Shown here: positions 20,536 through 33,011 of the stretch, piece after piece
How positions within the stretch are numbered: position 1 is the first letter of the stretch
How the letters are laid out: every line of letters starts with the position of its first letter
Position numbers and translations under genes: made by a program
Notes under the pieces: generated by a model
What the model saw: only the letters and a program-made list of their open reading frames with translations
What the model was told of the DNA's origin: nothing
Database searches by the model: none
Origin: Diphasiastrum complanatum
Taxonomy: Eukaryota > Streptophyta > Lycopodiopsida > Lycopodiales > Lycopodiaceae
NCBI GenBank assembly: GCA_029204225.1
Contig: CM055096.1
Coordinates: 69,709,444-69,773,443, forward strand
Length of the DNA stretch: 64,000 nt
Direction: 5' to 3'

Positions 20536-22686
20536 CATTGGGCAGAGGTTTGATCATGATCAATTTCCGTTTATCATGGTTGCATGGAATTCATGAAAGA
20601 ACTTCACACGTGGAGTACCACGGTTTTAGTGTTAGATTTAGACAGTAGATACAAATTATTGAATGTAGTTTTGTTTAGTGGAAACTTTTATGAGCTTGCT
20701 CAAATGTAGAGCTTGAAAGATGTGGTGGTTGTAAGAAACCAGAGTCTCTTCTTAGTTTTGTTGTGAAAGGTAGACATATCGGCTAGAAACCCCTAACCTT
20801 AACAATAAGCTACTATTGGGCTGTCAACATGTACTTTGGAGGCTTCTCACAGCTTTCAATTCTGGCAATAAATTGGCCTTAGTGGTGGTACTGTTTGAAA
20901 GTTCTCATAGTTTTGGAGTTTTGAATATTTTAACTAGGAAATCTCTCTGAAAAGGAGCAAGTAGAAATATTGCAACTTACATGTGTGAGGCAATTCCATA
21001 CGGACTCGGAACAGTACTTGGGAAGTATTTGAAGCTCAGTCATGTATCTTTGAAGAATTCAGCAAGAATTAGCGAACCATTCATAAATGCTTTTGCTATA
21101 ATTGATCAAGTTCATGACATTATGGGCAACCACAGTTCTGATGTTGAAGAGCTCTAAGCTACAAAGCTATGAAGTATTTGGGGGCCACCAAAGTTGTTCT
21201 GAGCAGCTAACATCATGTTGCACCTTTGATATTTCCCCTTAAACCTTTGATGTGGGGCTTGAGACCTCAAGCTGTTTAACAGCATTCCACTGAGGCCCTG
21301 AAGACTCAGCATGAGGCGCCCATGTCTTGCAAGCCCTTTGTTGGGAAAAGAAAGGAGACACAAAGATCCACAATTCACTTCCTTGAAAGAGGTGTAGAAA
21401 TACTTGGTCCATTTTCATGATTGATCCAACTTTCATGATTGCAGGAAAATAAATAAACTGTCCTCTCCTACAAGTCCACTTTTCCTAATTGCAAGTGTCT
21501 TAAAACTTGAAATTGACACAGAAAAATAGTGTCCTCTCCTACAAGACAGTTGTGAGAATGGATTAGTTACATTTTGAAATTGGTTACATCAAATATTTGA
21601 AGTATGTTGACTTCCAATACATCAACACAACTTTTTTCTTCCATATAAATTTTCGTGCTGAGCACAATGATTGTTCTAAACCTTGAATTTCATAGTTGAT
21701 AGGCTTCATTAACCTCATTCAAATTGATTTTTGAAAATATAGAAGAATGTAATCATAAACGATTTTTTTAGGTTATTGCTATCTTGTGGACAAACCTATG
21801 ACACAAATTAGAGAGTACGAAAGAATTGATACCTGAAGCTTTTTTAAAACTCTAATGTTTAATTCATGCCTGTAGTCTTTGAAAATTCTGAATACTTTTG
21901 TTATGCCAGGTTGATGTTGAGTTCAATCTATTTGATTTGTTCAGCATGCTAGCGAAGAATAGCCCACATAAAAAATACATTAATATAAGTTGAAGGTGTG
22001 TTTTCTAAATACACCCCTCTAAGCACTTCCTAAGATGAGTATTTGATCTTGAAAACATAATGTAATGCTCCTTGCTTCTTAAAATAGAATGAACACAACA
22101 TTTTTTAATGTTATGATTATACTGCAGGGTGGCTTTTGACAAATCAAAGTATGCTTGCTAAGTAGAATTGTCAATTTGAACATCAATTTTCTTAGTCATT
22201 TAGTTTCTATTGAAACTGATTATCATGATTTACAACATGCTGAATTTGTTGCATTTGAATATATATGCTAGCATGGCAAAAGAAATTCGCTTAAGTGGAA
22301 ATATTGTTTGAAAACTTCAAATATTTCCCACTGATTCTGATTTAAACCTCACAATATACACTATTACCTACCAGAGGATTGGAATAATGCGAGCCACGAG
22401 GATAAAAGCACAAAGGATGTCAATCTCTTATACAAATTCATGCTCAATATGTTAAGCTGCATTTGCATTAAAAATAATGGGACACTGTTGGTCAGCTTAT
22501 AGATGCAGAAATTCAAGAGCATGTTGTGCAGCTACTCCCGATATAAATGTGGAAAACAAACTGTATGGTCTTCAGAAACCCAGGCCTCAAGCTAACTGAA
22601 AATATCGGTTGTGCTGGGAAGGTCGCAGCGTGAGCTGGGGATGATGGTTTGACTGGTTCTTCGGTGCATGCACTACGTGTATCAAA
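20536..22686. other. No gene recognised
   Basis: The first few hundred bases are presumably the 3' UTR of gene A. The rest is AT-rich with short chance frames only. I see no transposon protein, RNA gene or long repeat. Confidence 0.5.
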
Positions 22687-23191
22687 TCAGATCAGAGTAT
22701 AGAGTCGAATCACTCGGCTGATCCTACTTGATTCTAACTTCGAAGTCGTTGGAATTGATGCGATCGATTTCATTGAACAGAGCTGATGCGATAGAAAACC
22801 CATTGCACTGTAAACATTTTGAAGAGTGGAACCAGCAACGTTATTTGCCTTCACAGCTCCGTCTGACAGTAAATTGTCCAGGTAAGCCAGATCCGCAGAC
22901 AGTTCATAGTATACTTACTCTCTCTACCACAGAAGTTGCATGAATAGTGGAAAGACCTTTGCTAGAGAGAAAATTATACAGCAAAGATCAGTACTAAAAA
23001 AAAATAAAGTTTTTTTTGATGCCAAATCATGTATGAGAAAGCTGGGTCAACTCCCCACCTAAATGCAAATCAAGAAAAGGATGATAAAGTGTTAACCTGT
23101 ATTGGCTCCAAATGTGCAACCAAGGCATCAATAAGCAATGGCTTGAATTGACCAATTCAAATTTCAGATCCTTGCACTCTTCGACAACTTC
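22687..23191 (-). pseudogene. 3' fragment of organellar-type tryptophanyl-tRNA synthetase
   Basis: Two exon-like blocks. Block 23,097-23,191 reads EVVEECKDLKF and then, after a one-base frame change, GQFKPLLIDALVAHLEPIQ up to a GT donor. Block 22,687-22,913 reads YYELSADLAYLDNLLSDGA, then VKANNVAGSTLQNVYSAMGF. Order and motifs match the C-terminal end of bacterial-type TrpRS (S.EEV..EC, then FKxxxxDALxxxLEPIQ, then A..TLxNVYxAMGF), which in plants charges tRNA-Trp in plastids and mitochondria. The frameshift, a splice-phase mismatch between blocks, an extended tail past AMGF, and the absence of the catalytic HIGH/KMSKS parts upstream indicate a gene fragment. A sequencing indel could explain the frameshift alone. 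Confidence 0.65.
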
Positions 23192-24589
23192 CTGGATAGA
23201 CATAAGGAACACACAAATATTGCAAGTTATGCTGCCAATCAAAATTGTTAGGCACATACTTTCTGGAGCCACGATCTACTGAACAGTGTTCTTATGTTTT
23301 AGAAGGCTCAGAGATTCATGATATGCCTGAAGAAGACCTGAAAATTGTGAGAATAAATAGACTAGATATTCACAAATATGTAATCATGGGGTTAAAGATT
23401 AGTTGAAGGTCTTAATGCATGGACTGCATATTCTTTTGAGTTAGGTTAACTGACTTTGAGTTTCCGGTGCCATAAAAACTTAGATTATGTTTGCTGCCAC
23501 CACTTACAGTTACTCAAATGTAACAAAAGAGAAGTGCAATCTCTAATCTCTATGGCGTTCATCCACCAAGTCTTAGACCATCCACTATATTGCAAGGAAA
23601 TAGACTATTTTCCTATTTGCCCCTAGAATATATAAAGAACATCTACCATTGAACAGAAGAAACGATTTCCAGATAGAGTTCACCAAACCAGGAAGGATTT
23701 CCAAACTGCAAAAAGCAGCTGTGTTCTCCATTTTATTTCCTCATCTGAAATGTTACCATGTTGTCTTGCTTAACTCAACAACTTCTCATCCAGGTGGTTC
23801 TTATAAATATATCACTACAGAGTGAATTCCTACAAGTAACCTGCAATCTGAAGTGCTGCTTGGAGTGAAATGAATTTTTTGAAAAACTGTCTTTGCCAAG
23901 CCAGTAGACAGCTTAGTAAACGTTTACTGTCTTGTGATGAATATGATGGCCATGACATACATTTAGGCCATTACCTTCACTTGCAATTCTGAGTTATCTC
24001 TATTCAGACTTTTATTCCAGGCATGGATAGCTATATTACTTGTGTGTTACTGACAGAAAGCTTTCAAGCGACTCCTAGCACTATACAAATGTTTCTCCTG
24101 AAGGTATTTGCTGGCCAAAAGTGGTTTTTAGTATGGCCATGTGCACATTCACATCAGAGCATGAAAATAGTAGCACTCCATTAATTTAAAATAGTGCTTG
24201 AACAAAGAAACACAGATAATGTGCAATCAAGTTCTTGCAGAGCCCCCTACGAAGAAACCTTGCTATTGAGGTTTTCAAACTAAGCTCTCAAAAGCTCAAA
24301 GACCGAAACCTGAAAAATGAGCCCCCATCAGAAGGGAATTCATGGGCTTACTGACAGAAGGCCGGACCCAGTGACGCAGATTACAAAAAACTTTCCACAT
24401 TTCCAAGACATCCACCTGACATCTTACAATATAATCAGAATGCTTGGTCTCAGAGAATTAAATCCTTGTTAGCTTGCAGAACACTGAGACAGTCAATAAC
24501 CAATAAGTTGACCATTAAGGAGAAAGACGGTGGAGTGAAACAGCACCATAAGACCCAAATTTTAAAACGGATTGCATTTTCTAACATTT
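23192..24589. other. No gene recognised
   Basis: AT-rich. I looked on the minus strand for upstream tRNA-synthetase exons and saw none. A few frames near the right end may be decayed downstream sequence of the adjacent gypsy remnant. Confidence 0.4.
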
Positions 24590-25160
24590 TTAGAGAAACA
24601 CATAGTTTGAATCACCTCAATATTTGCAAGATCAATAGATAAATCTTATTGAGACACAACCTGTCCCAAGAAAGCTCATTTTCTAACACAAAAGGTACAT
24701 TTCTCTGGATTCAAACTAGTACCATACTCATAACACTGTTAAAAGCACTTATCCAAATCCCGCAAGTGATCCTATTCATCCCCTTAATACAAAAGTCATC
24801 CATAGAATGCTTCAGTCATAATCTTCTGAAAGCAGCAGGTGCATTAGGGAGGTCGAAAGACATAACTTTGTAAGCATACACACCTCATTCAGTAATAAAA
24901 GCACTTTTCTCCTAATCCTTCTCAAGAATTTGTATTTGATTATACCATCAAGAAAACTATTTCAATTTATGACCAACAAGCTCATCCACGATCTGCTCCA
25001 TATTGGTAATGAAAAATGATCTTTAATAGGAAAGGAATTCAATTTAAGATAAATTTTCATTCTTCTAAGGAGCAATTACAATTGGACTTAACCATGGACT
25101 ATAATCAATGAGATAAATGAACCCGACTTTAACGAACATGAAAAATTAAATGGAACTTGG
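24590..25160 (-). pseudogene. Decayed Ty3/gypsy RT fragment
   Basis: On the minus strand YKVMSFDLPNAPAAF (about 24,830-24,875) matches the gypsy Y.VMPFGL.NAPATFQ motif. After a broken active-site region, LNPEKCTFCVRK and then FLGQVVS (about 24,640-24,715) match the conserved LxxxKCxF...FLGxxVS block. Many stops. No LTRs identified. Confidence 0.65.
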
Positions 25161-25508
25161 ATCTTGGCAACCATGTCGTCAGAACATAGAAGTTAGTTTG
25201 TTGTTTCTTGGTCATATTCTTTGTGCTATTGTGCACCGATCCCGGTAATGGTTAATGTACCATGTCCATAGCACCATTCACAATGAAAAACTTGCCTTTA
25301 AAGTCTAGGCATCCATCAAACGTGCCCATCTTTATCTGCGATTGGCTCCTCTCAAGGCTATTTGAATAAATTCATACAGAGTTCCTTGCAATTGAGGACG
25401 GCTTGGCGCATCGTTGGGTCGACGTAATGGCAGTGCTTGGTGTAGAATTGTGGAAAAAGAAGTGTCGCTCAAGCACGACCGGGGTGGAGGCTTGCTTGTT
25501 GGCAGGTT

Positions 25509-25852
25509 CTGTCAAGGATCTTACTGGTAGTATAGTTAGCTAATTTGCAAACAATCTGACATCAATTAGATAAACAATGAAGAGAGATCACACACTAACC
25601 CAAGAGAACACTTTTGAACTATATTTACAAAAGAGACTGAAAGATGTATATACACAGTCTAAGTTTTGTGGGGTACCGCTGCATGGCAGTTCGGTCCCCG
25701 TTACGGGGGGACGTGTGTCCGGACTTACACTACGTGTACCGTCAAACTGGCACACATGCATACTATCACAAAGGCAGTAAAAGGCTCGAAATCACTGCTG
25801 AACACGGAAAGTCATGAACTGTGAGAGAAACTCGGGCTTACTTATTCTAACA
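25509..25852 (-). repeat. Candidate 3' LTR of copia 2
   Basis: It ends TTATTCTAACA directly before CTCTCCCTTAAG, the complement of the polypurine tract that follows the RNase H stop. On the plus strand a TGTCAAGGATC start is likely. A short GC-rich CCCCGTTACGGGGG hairpin lies at about 25,697-25,710. Confidence 0.6.
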
Positions 25853-25866
25853 CTCTCCCTTAAGCC

Positions 25867-27347
25867 CTAGTTTATCTTTTTTACAAAGAGCTTTTCTCTA
25901 AAAAACTCAAACTTATTAGTACTTAAAGGTTTAGTGAATATATCGGCTAACTGATTCTCTGTCTTACAATGCACTACGTCTATTTCATTAGATAATAACT
26001 TCTCTCTAATGAAATGATACTTAATTTCTATATGCTTCGTGCATGCATGAAATACAGGATTTTTAGCTAGCTGTATAGCACTCTGACTGTCACATCTAAT
26101 CACGGTAGCTTATTCTGCGGAATTCCAATGTCTTCTAACATTCTTCTTAGCCAAACTGCTTCCTGCGTAGCTGAACATAGTGCTTTGTATTCTGCTTTTG
26201 TAGTAGAAAGAGCAACTGTGTCTTGTTTCTTACTTGACCAAGAAAATACACCATTACCAAAATGAAATATATAACCTGTGGTAGATCTCCTGTCATCAAT
26301 ACAGCCTGCCCAATCTGAATCAACAAAGTCCTGTAAAACTGGTAAAGTATGCTGCCTCTCATATAACAATCCATGGGTTAACGTGCCCTTCACATAACGA
26401 AGAATTCTCTTCGCTGCTTTCCAATGAATCTCTCTAGGAGTAGCCATGAATTGACTTACAACGCTTACAACATAACTTATGTCAGGACGAGTAGTTGTGA
26501 GATAAATTAGCGAACCAACTAATTGACGAAATAAAGTGGCATCAACTAGTGCACTCTCGTCCTGGTTAGATAGTTTCTTACCAACCTCCACAGGTGTGGA
26601 TACTGGCTTGCTGTCGCACATTTTGAAACGCTTCAAAATCTCATTCACGTACTTTGTTTGTGTTAGTGCGATGCTATTGCAACTTTTCCATACTTCCACT
26701 CCCAAACAGTAGTGCATTAAGCCAACATTAGTCATATCAAAACTAGAAGATAAGTCTTTCTTGATTGCACCAATCAAATCATCATTATTTCCTATGATTA
26801 TGAGGTCGTCTACGTACAACACAATCAGTGTGATACTAGAGTCACTAGCAAAGTAGTAAAGATTGAAATATGAAGAAGTGCGTATCAAACCTCTAGAAAG
26901 GAGATGCTCATCAAAGTGGCTATACCAAGCACGTGGTGCTCGTTTCAATCCGTACAAGGATTTCTTCAGCTTGCACACTTTGTCTTCCATGCCATGTATC
27001 ACAAAGCCACTAGGTTGCTCCATGTACACTTCTTTGGCAACTTTACCATTCAGGAATGCAGACTTTATGTCCATCTAATGTAGATTCCATCCAAATAGTG
27101 CCGCCAAAGCAATCACCATGCGAAGTGTATTCCACTTGGCCACAGGAGCGAAGGTCTCTTCGTAGTCAATGCCCTTACTTTGCGCATAGCCCTTCACTAC
27201 AAGCCTTGCTTTGTGTTTTGCAATAGTTCCATCGGCATTGTAATTTGTTCTGTATACCCATTTGTTGCCAATGGGTCTTTTGCCCTTTGGAGGATCCACT
27301 ATCTCCCATGTGTCATGGTGTTTGATGGAATCAATCTCCTCCTGCAT
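25867..27347 (-). pseudogene. Copia 2 reverse transcriptase and RNase H
   Basis: The RT opens with MQEEIDSIKHHDTWEIVDPP, then NKWVYRTNYNADGTIAKHKA. One stop at 27,072-27,074 precedes MDIKSAFLNGKVAKEVYMEQ. The frame then stays open through SLYGLKRAPRAWYSH and the intact active site LYVDDLIIIG to the connection block RPDISYVVSVVSQFM. RNase H (DSDWAGCIDDRRSTTGYIF, STTKAEYKAL) is split by a frame change at about 26,100 and ends in the usual ADIFTKPL motif. Apart from these two breaks it is well preserved. Confidence 0.92.
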
Positions 27348-27721
27348 TGCTTTTTTTCATATCTCCTGATTTTTGGCCTCCTCAAAGCAAGAGGGTTCAA
27401 TAGATGAAATAATGTCACTCATAAGTGCAAGATTTACTTGAAACTTGTCAGGTTCCTTCCTCACTCGTGTGGATGCCGCAACTCTCCCTCCTTGCTAGGC
27501 TTGGCAATTTCCCCTTCCTTGTCACTCATGAGTTTAGTATACCATTTGGGTAACTTAAGTTGAGGTGATCCGCTACGAGGTGAATAGGAATCCCATGGTG
27601 CATCTTGCTTATCACATGCTACCTCAGTCTTTTCCGATCCAATAGATTTGTTTCTCACTCTCCATCTCGTCTCTATGGTGGGAGAAGTACCGCATCCCTC
27701 ATCATCATCATGATGATCTTC
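27348..27721 (-). pseudogene. Copia 2 linker between integrase and RT
   Basis: Variable Ser/Pro/Glu-rich spacer with frame breaks (for example SPRSGSPQLKLPKWYTKL). Such linkers are poorly conserved in copia polyproteins. No separate gene. Confidence 0.5.
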
Positions 27722-28486
27722 CTATGGTGGTAGAATTACTTCATCTTCTTTGAGAAGCTTGCATAGCTCATCATTATTCTTTTCTTCATCCCCAAATCTA
27801 TGGATTTCATCAAATAAGACATCATGGCTTAGGTGCACACGTAGCCCCTCTGGATCGTAACATCTATATCCCTTGGTTTGTTCATCATATCTTGTAAAAA
27901 TGCACTTCAAGGCCTTTACCTGCATTTTGGCTCTCTCGCTCTTAGGTATGTGAACATACACTCGGCATCCAAATACTCGCAACCCATCCATCTTAGGCTT
28001 CTTACCAGTAAATGCCTCCTCGGGTGTGCGATTATGTACAACAACCGTAGGGCTTCTATTTTGTAAGAACACAGCAGTTTTGACAACTTCTCTCCATAAA
28101 GAATCAATAAATCCCATACGTGTCATCATTGCCCTAGCTGCTTCGACAATGGTACGATTCTTTCTTTCAGCTACCCCATTTTGTTGAGGTGTATCAACTT
28201 GCGCAAACTCTTGTTTAATGCCATGCTCCTTGAAAAAATCAATAAAATCTCTGGAACGATACTCACCACCACGATCTGCCCTGAGTACCTTGATCTTAGC
28301 ATCTGACTGATTTTCAACCAATGCTTTGAAGCTTTTGAAGCATCCAAATGTGTCAGACTTTTGCTTAACGGTGTAAATCCAGGTCTTCCATGAATAATCA
28401 TCAATGAAGGTTAGCAAATAAAATGCTTTACAAATAGACATTACCTTCATTGGCCCACATAGGTCAGAGTGTATCAACTCAAGCAC
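27722..28486 (-). pseudogene. Copia 2 integrase
   Basis: The core opens LELIHSDLCGPMKV (first catalytic Asp), continues with FIDDYSWKTWIY, then LRADRGGEYRSRDF (second Asp), and QNGVAERKNRTIVEAARAM (catalytic Glu). It is followed by the copia integrase C-terminal blocks LRVFGCRVYVHIPKSERAKM and HDVLFDE. The frame is open over 254 residues. A short upstream zinc-binding part is in another frame near 28,500-28,600. Confidence 0.92.
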
Positions 28487-28596
28487 TCATTTTGCCCTTG
28501 TTGCTCCTTCTTTGTTGAACTTCTTCCTATGTAACTTTCCCAACATGCACTCCTTGCAAATGGACTCTTCCTTGTCATCCAAACTAGGTAGACCTG

Positions 28597-29000
28597 TTAC
28601 CATCTTGAGCTTACGAAAAGTAGCCTCAAGCTTTTGAAGTTCAAATGCCCCATACGTTTATGCCATAAATCACTTTGTGATATAGATGTAGATGCTAACA
28701 CATTGCACTTCGTAACAACAACATTTAACTTGTACAAACCACAAGTTTTATCCCTAAAGTCATCAACAATCACCTTGAAACCCTGTTTCACATCCTTGAT
28801 CTGGCATTTCTTGTCATTGAACTCCACCTTCAACTTATCTTGATCTTGTTGTGCCATGGGTCTTTCCTCCAAACCTACAACAATGTCCATCAACTCATGC
28901 ATCTCAAGAAGTGATTCCATTCTCACCTTCCATGTAGAGTAGTTGGATCAGGTAAGCCTATCATTGCTCTCCAACAAAAAACTTCCATTTGTAGCCATGT
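28597..29000 (-). pseudogene. Copia 2 gag start fused to pre-integrase domain
   Basis: Reading down from about 29,000: MATNGSFLLESNDRLT, a stop, SNYSTWKVRMESLLEMHELM, then directly NDKKCQIKDVKQGFKVI and SDLWHKRMGHLNFKSL. The first part is the N-terminal gag motif of copia; the second is the end of the protease linker plus the GAG-pre-integrase domain. Most of gag, the zinc knuckle and the protease are missing between them, so this copy could not make particles itself. Confidence 0.8.
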
Positions 29001-29553
29001 TGAAGTGACTTGATCCTCTCTTTCAACTTGTTCCAATGCACAAAGCACTCTTTTGAATGACAAAATCACAAAGATATGGAAACTCTTAGTTCTCTTCTAG
29101 CACTATAACTAGCAAATCAACACATAGATTGACAAATTCGTGATCAACCTATGATGCAACATCAATCTAATGAATCTTGCCACTTCCTAAGATTGAAACA
29201 CACTCTATTGAAGTCTAGCAGCCTCACGGTTTTGACAAAAGTACAAAAAATTGAATCTTGCAAATTCTACATGCAATTGCCACAAACTTGATATAGAATC
29301 TTGTAGCCTCTAATGAAGCTTTTCTAATGCAATTAAAATCGGCCAAATCCAGTAAGGCACGTGTGAAATCGGCCTACTTCAAGTTCATAAACCTAAATCG
29401 AGTTTTGACCTACAAAAGGTCAATTCTACATATGCAAAATGCTTGAGTTTTGAGTAGAAATCAATCTAGCAAACTCTAGCATTGGTAACTCCTTCAAATC
29501 TTTGCTAATTATGGCTGATCCTTCAATAACTTGAAACACAAGCTCTAACACCA

Positions 29554-30220
<667 letters not shown>

Positions 30221-33011
30221 TATGACTAGATTCAATGTATCTATCACTCAAATTCGCTCTGCTGCTACCGCTACTGCTACTTTCTGACTTCATAACGAAT
30301 TTTCTTTGAGAAAAGCCTTCTCCTGCGTTTCTCCCTGTATCGCAGCATCCAAGCTTCTCTTCATCTGTCTATTGTTGCTTTTGCTCTAGAGATTTAAACT
30401 TTCAGGGCTTAAATTGGTTGTGAAGCATCAATGTAAATTTTCCTTTCAAGAAATATTGTTATTGCTATGTTGATCCTCATTTTGCAACTTGTAATGCATT
30501 GGTTATGTTCAAGTTATTGCTTCAATACCTATGTTCAATCTAATTTTGTCAATTTTCCATGACATTAAGCCTTTGTAAATCCTCATTGGTTACTTCGTAA
30601 GGCTTGGTACTATTCGCATATCTCTTGTTGGATTGACTACGAGTCCTATCAAAATTCTAGACGGTGAACATTTTAAAGAAATCAGGTACAAATTTGCAAC
30701 CATATTGTTTTAACTTTGAAATGGAGAATGTATGTATGAGTTATGTTTCTCTCTTTCTTCATTTTTAAATGAGACAACTCTGCTAATAAGTTTTTGCCTA
30801 GCTTACTCAAATGATAGGTACTAGCTCACATAGCTATGAGCTTAATTTTTTTTTTTCAGATAGTTTTTTGGATCATCTAGTGATTTTCTGTCTAGGAGCA
30901 AACACTTTCTTGAAGATGTCATTTCTTATGGTATTTTCCATAAGATTTTAGCATTTCTGGGCCAATGAAGGCTAACAACCAATAAAATTGATTGCTATCT
31001 ATACAAAACAAGCGTTTTAGCCAAGAAATAGATGTGGATAGACTTTGCTAGAAAGAAAAGGAAAAAATCAATAATGTATTTTACACGTAGAGAAAAGATT
31101 CTATTGCATATTATTTCAGGATATTTACTACTGCTCATAAAAATAACTTATCCTAATAGAGTAGGATAAATGATACAATTGGACCTTCTAAATCTTCGAT
31201 ATATAGATATCATTACAAATTCAAGACCTCCAATAGCTTTCTTCATAAGATGACTACAAGTTATATATATCCATTTTAAATCGATATCATGTACTCAACA
31301 TTGAATTATAGGTTTTCACTATTAATTGTTGACTCATGCCAAGGATCCCATGCATCTTATCCAATGTACTCAACTATAGTCAACGTCATTCTAAATTAAT
31401 GGAATGATGTAGATTCTTGACATTCATTCAAGACTTTGTCAACAATTGACCTTGCATTCAAACATCATTAACTTGCCATGATACATTTACCAAATTTGTG
31501 AGCCTAAATAACGAGATAATCACATAGCTCCATATAACCATCAATAGATAGAGTTGTGGGGCCTAATTATCCAATAAATACAGATTGATAATCCATTTGC
31601 TTCTTTGTGGGCATTTTGCATTGTGTTTTTTCAGCCCAAAAAAGCAATCTAAAAAAGCTAAAAATCTTTTGAAAACTTCTCTACATATTTGGAATCAACT
31701 ACTACTAATTAGTAGACATTATGCCATGGATTCTATAGTAATCTTACATCATGTGGTCAATGATCGGCCACTCTTTTGAATACAAATTTATTGTGTTCAA
31801 TCAAAAGGCATCCATATCTAGAAACAAGTGTAAAATCCTAGTATGCTAAAGCTCTAGGACTTGTGCTATGAGGTCGTAGCATCGTGCTAGTTCAAACTTT
31901 ATCAAACTCTAGATAGTCATCGTGATGTAATAGCTCATGCACAAAGCTCCCAGACACATTCACTTGTGTTACATTTTTGTCATCCTTTTTTTCACCCTCC
32001 TTGCTAAAGGTTGCGCTGTCATTTGCTTTGGATATATGTTATTGTGCACATATTTGACAGAGACTGAATTCATATGAAAATTATTATAGCCTATAATAAT
32101 TTTCGCTAAACTATAATTAAATACCAACCAAAAATACATGGTGCATGTTATTCTTTGTTTTCTCAAAGTTCCTCGAATGTTTGTTACAATTATTTCTTTT
32201 GATACATTTTGCAATGTGTTCTTCTACCATGAGAAATCAAGTTGGAAAAGCTTTAAATCTCTTGAAGATATCTATTTTTGAATTGTTCTTTGTTTGTTGT
32301 TATCTATTTTTGAATTGTTTTTTGTTTGTTGTTCTAGAATCATAAATGATCATTTTGCATGTTTATATGTTTGCAGGCCTCTATATAAAGACCACCTCCT
32401 CTTTTTAGTACATCAACTAGTACTAAATGTATTATCTCATTTTGCAAATTTTCAATTGAAAGACGCATATTGCAAACTTCATTTTTTGCGCATAGATTGT
32501 ACATACGTATTTTAGTTGCAGCCATTTTTGTTTCTTGGACTGCATTCATGACATCTCCATGAAACAAAAACGTTTATTGAAAATGATTTTAGACTCTTCA
32601 ATAGGACGAGACTGGAAATTTCAGAGATGAATAATCAATGGTTGGAAATAGGAATGAATCTAGTGAAATCTATGAAATGTTGTTCCACCTGTGGCAGCTC
32701 AACTTTTTCTATGGACTGCGTTTGTAGCAAAAACATACTAGAAATTGATAATATACCTTTGTACGCGATAGCCAATACATTTTTATGGGAACATACATAT
32801 GGAAAGTAATAAAAAAAACATGGTATGTTTGTAATACTTGTGTCAGAAATAAACTAGAATAGGCTACATTGTATTTCAATCGCCCAAATATATACAAAGC
32901 ATATTGCGATTGGAGCCTTTTGTAGTGCAAAATCTAACTTTTGTTGATGTTTCAATCGAAACAAAAAGATGTTACAAATAATTTTCAAAAGGCTAGATCA
33001 CGAGAAAATCA
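30221..33011. other. AT-rich region, no clear gene
   Basis: No protein family is recognised. A 33-34-bp unit (TATCTATTTTTGAATTGTT plus TTTGTTTGTTGT) is tandemly duplicated at about 32,268-32,333. A frame near 32,630-32,810 with CCSTCGSSTFSMDCVC may be the decayed N-terminal zinc region of the Helitron-like element that follows. Confidence 0.4.

Noticed and set aside
22890-22920. Clean intron joining the two tRNA-synthetase blocks
   Set aside because: Block one ends in phase 0, but block two needs phase 1 at its best acceptor, and an in-frame TAA lies just upstream, so normal splicing is not supported.
25690-25715. CCCCGTTACGGGGG as a terminator or regulatory hairpin
   Set aside because: It is a short palindrome inside a candidate LTR; nothing ties it to a function.
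32145-32515. Phe/Leu-rich plus-strand frames as membrane proteins
   Set aside because: Hydrophobic translations of T-rich DNA with a tandem duplication; no start context or conserved pattern.
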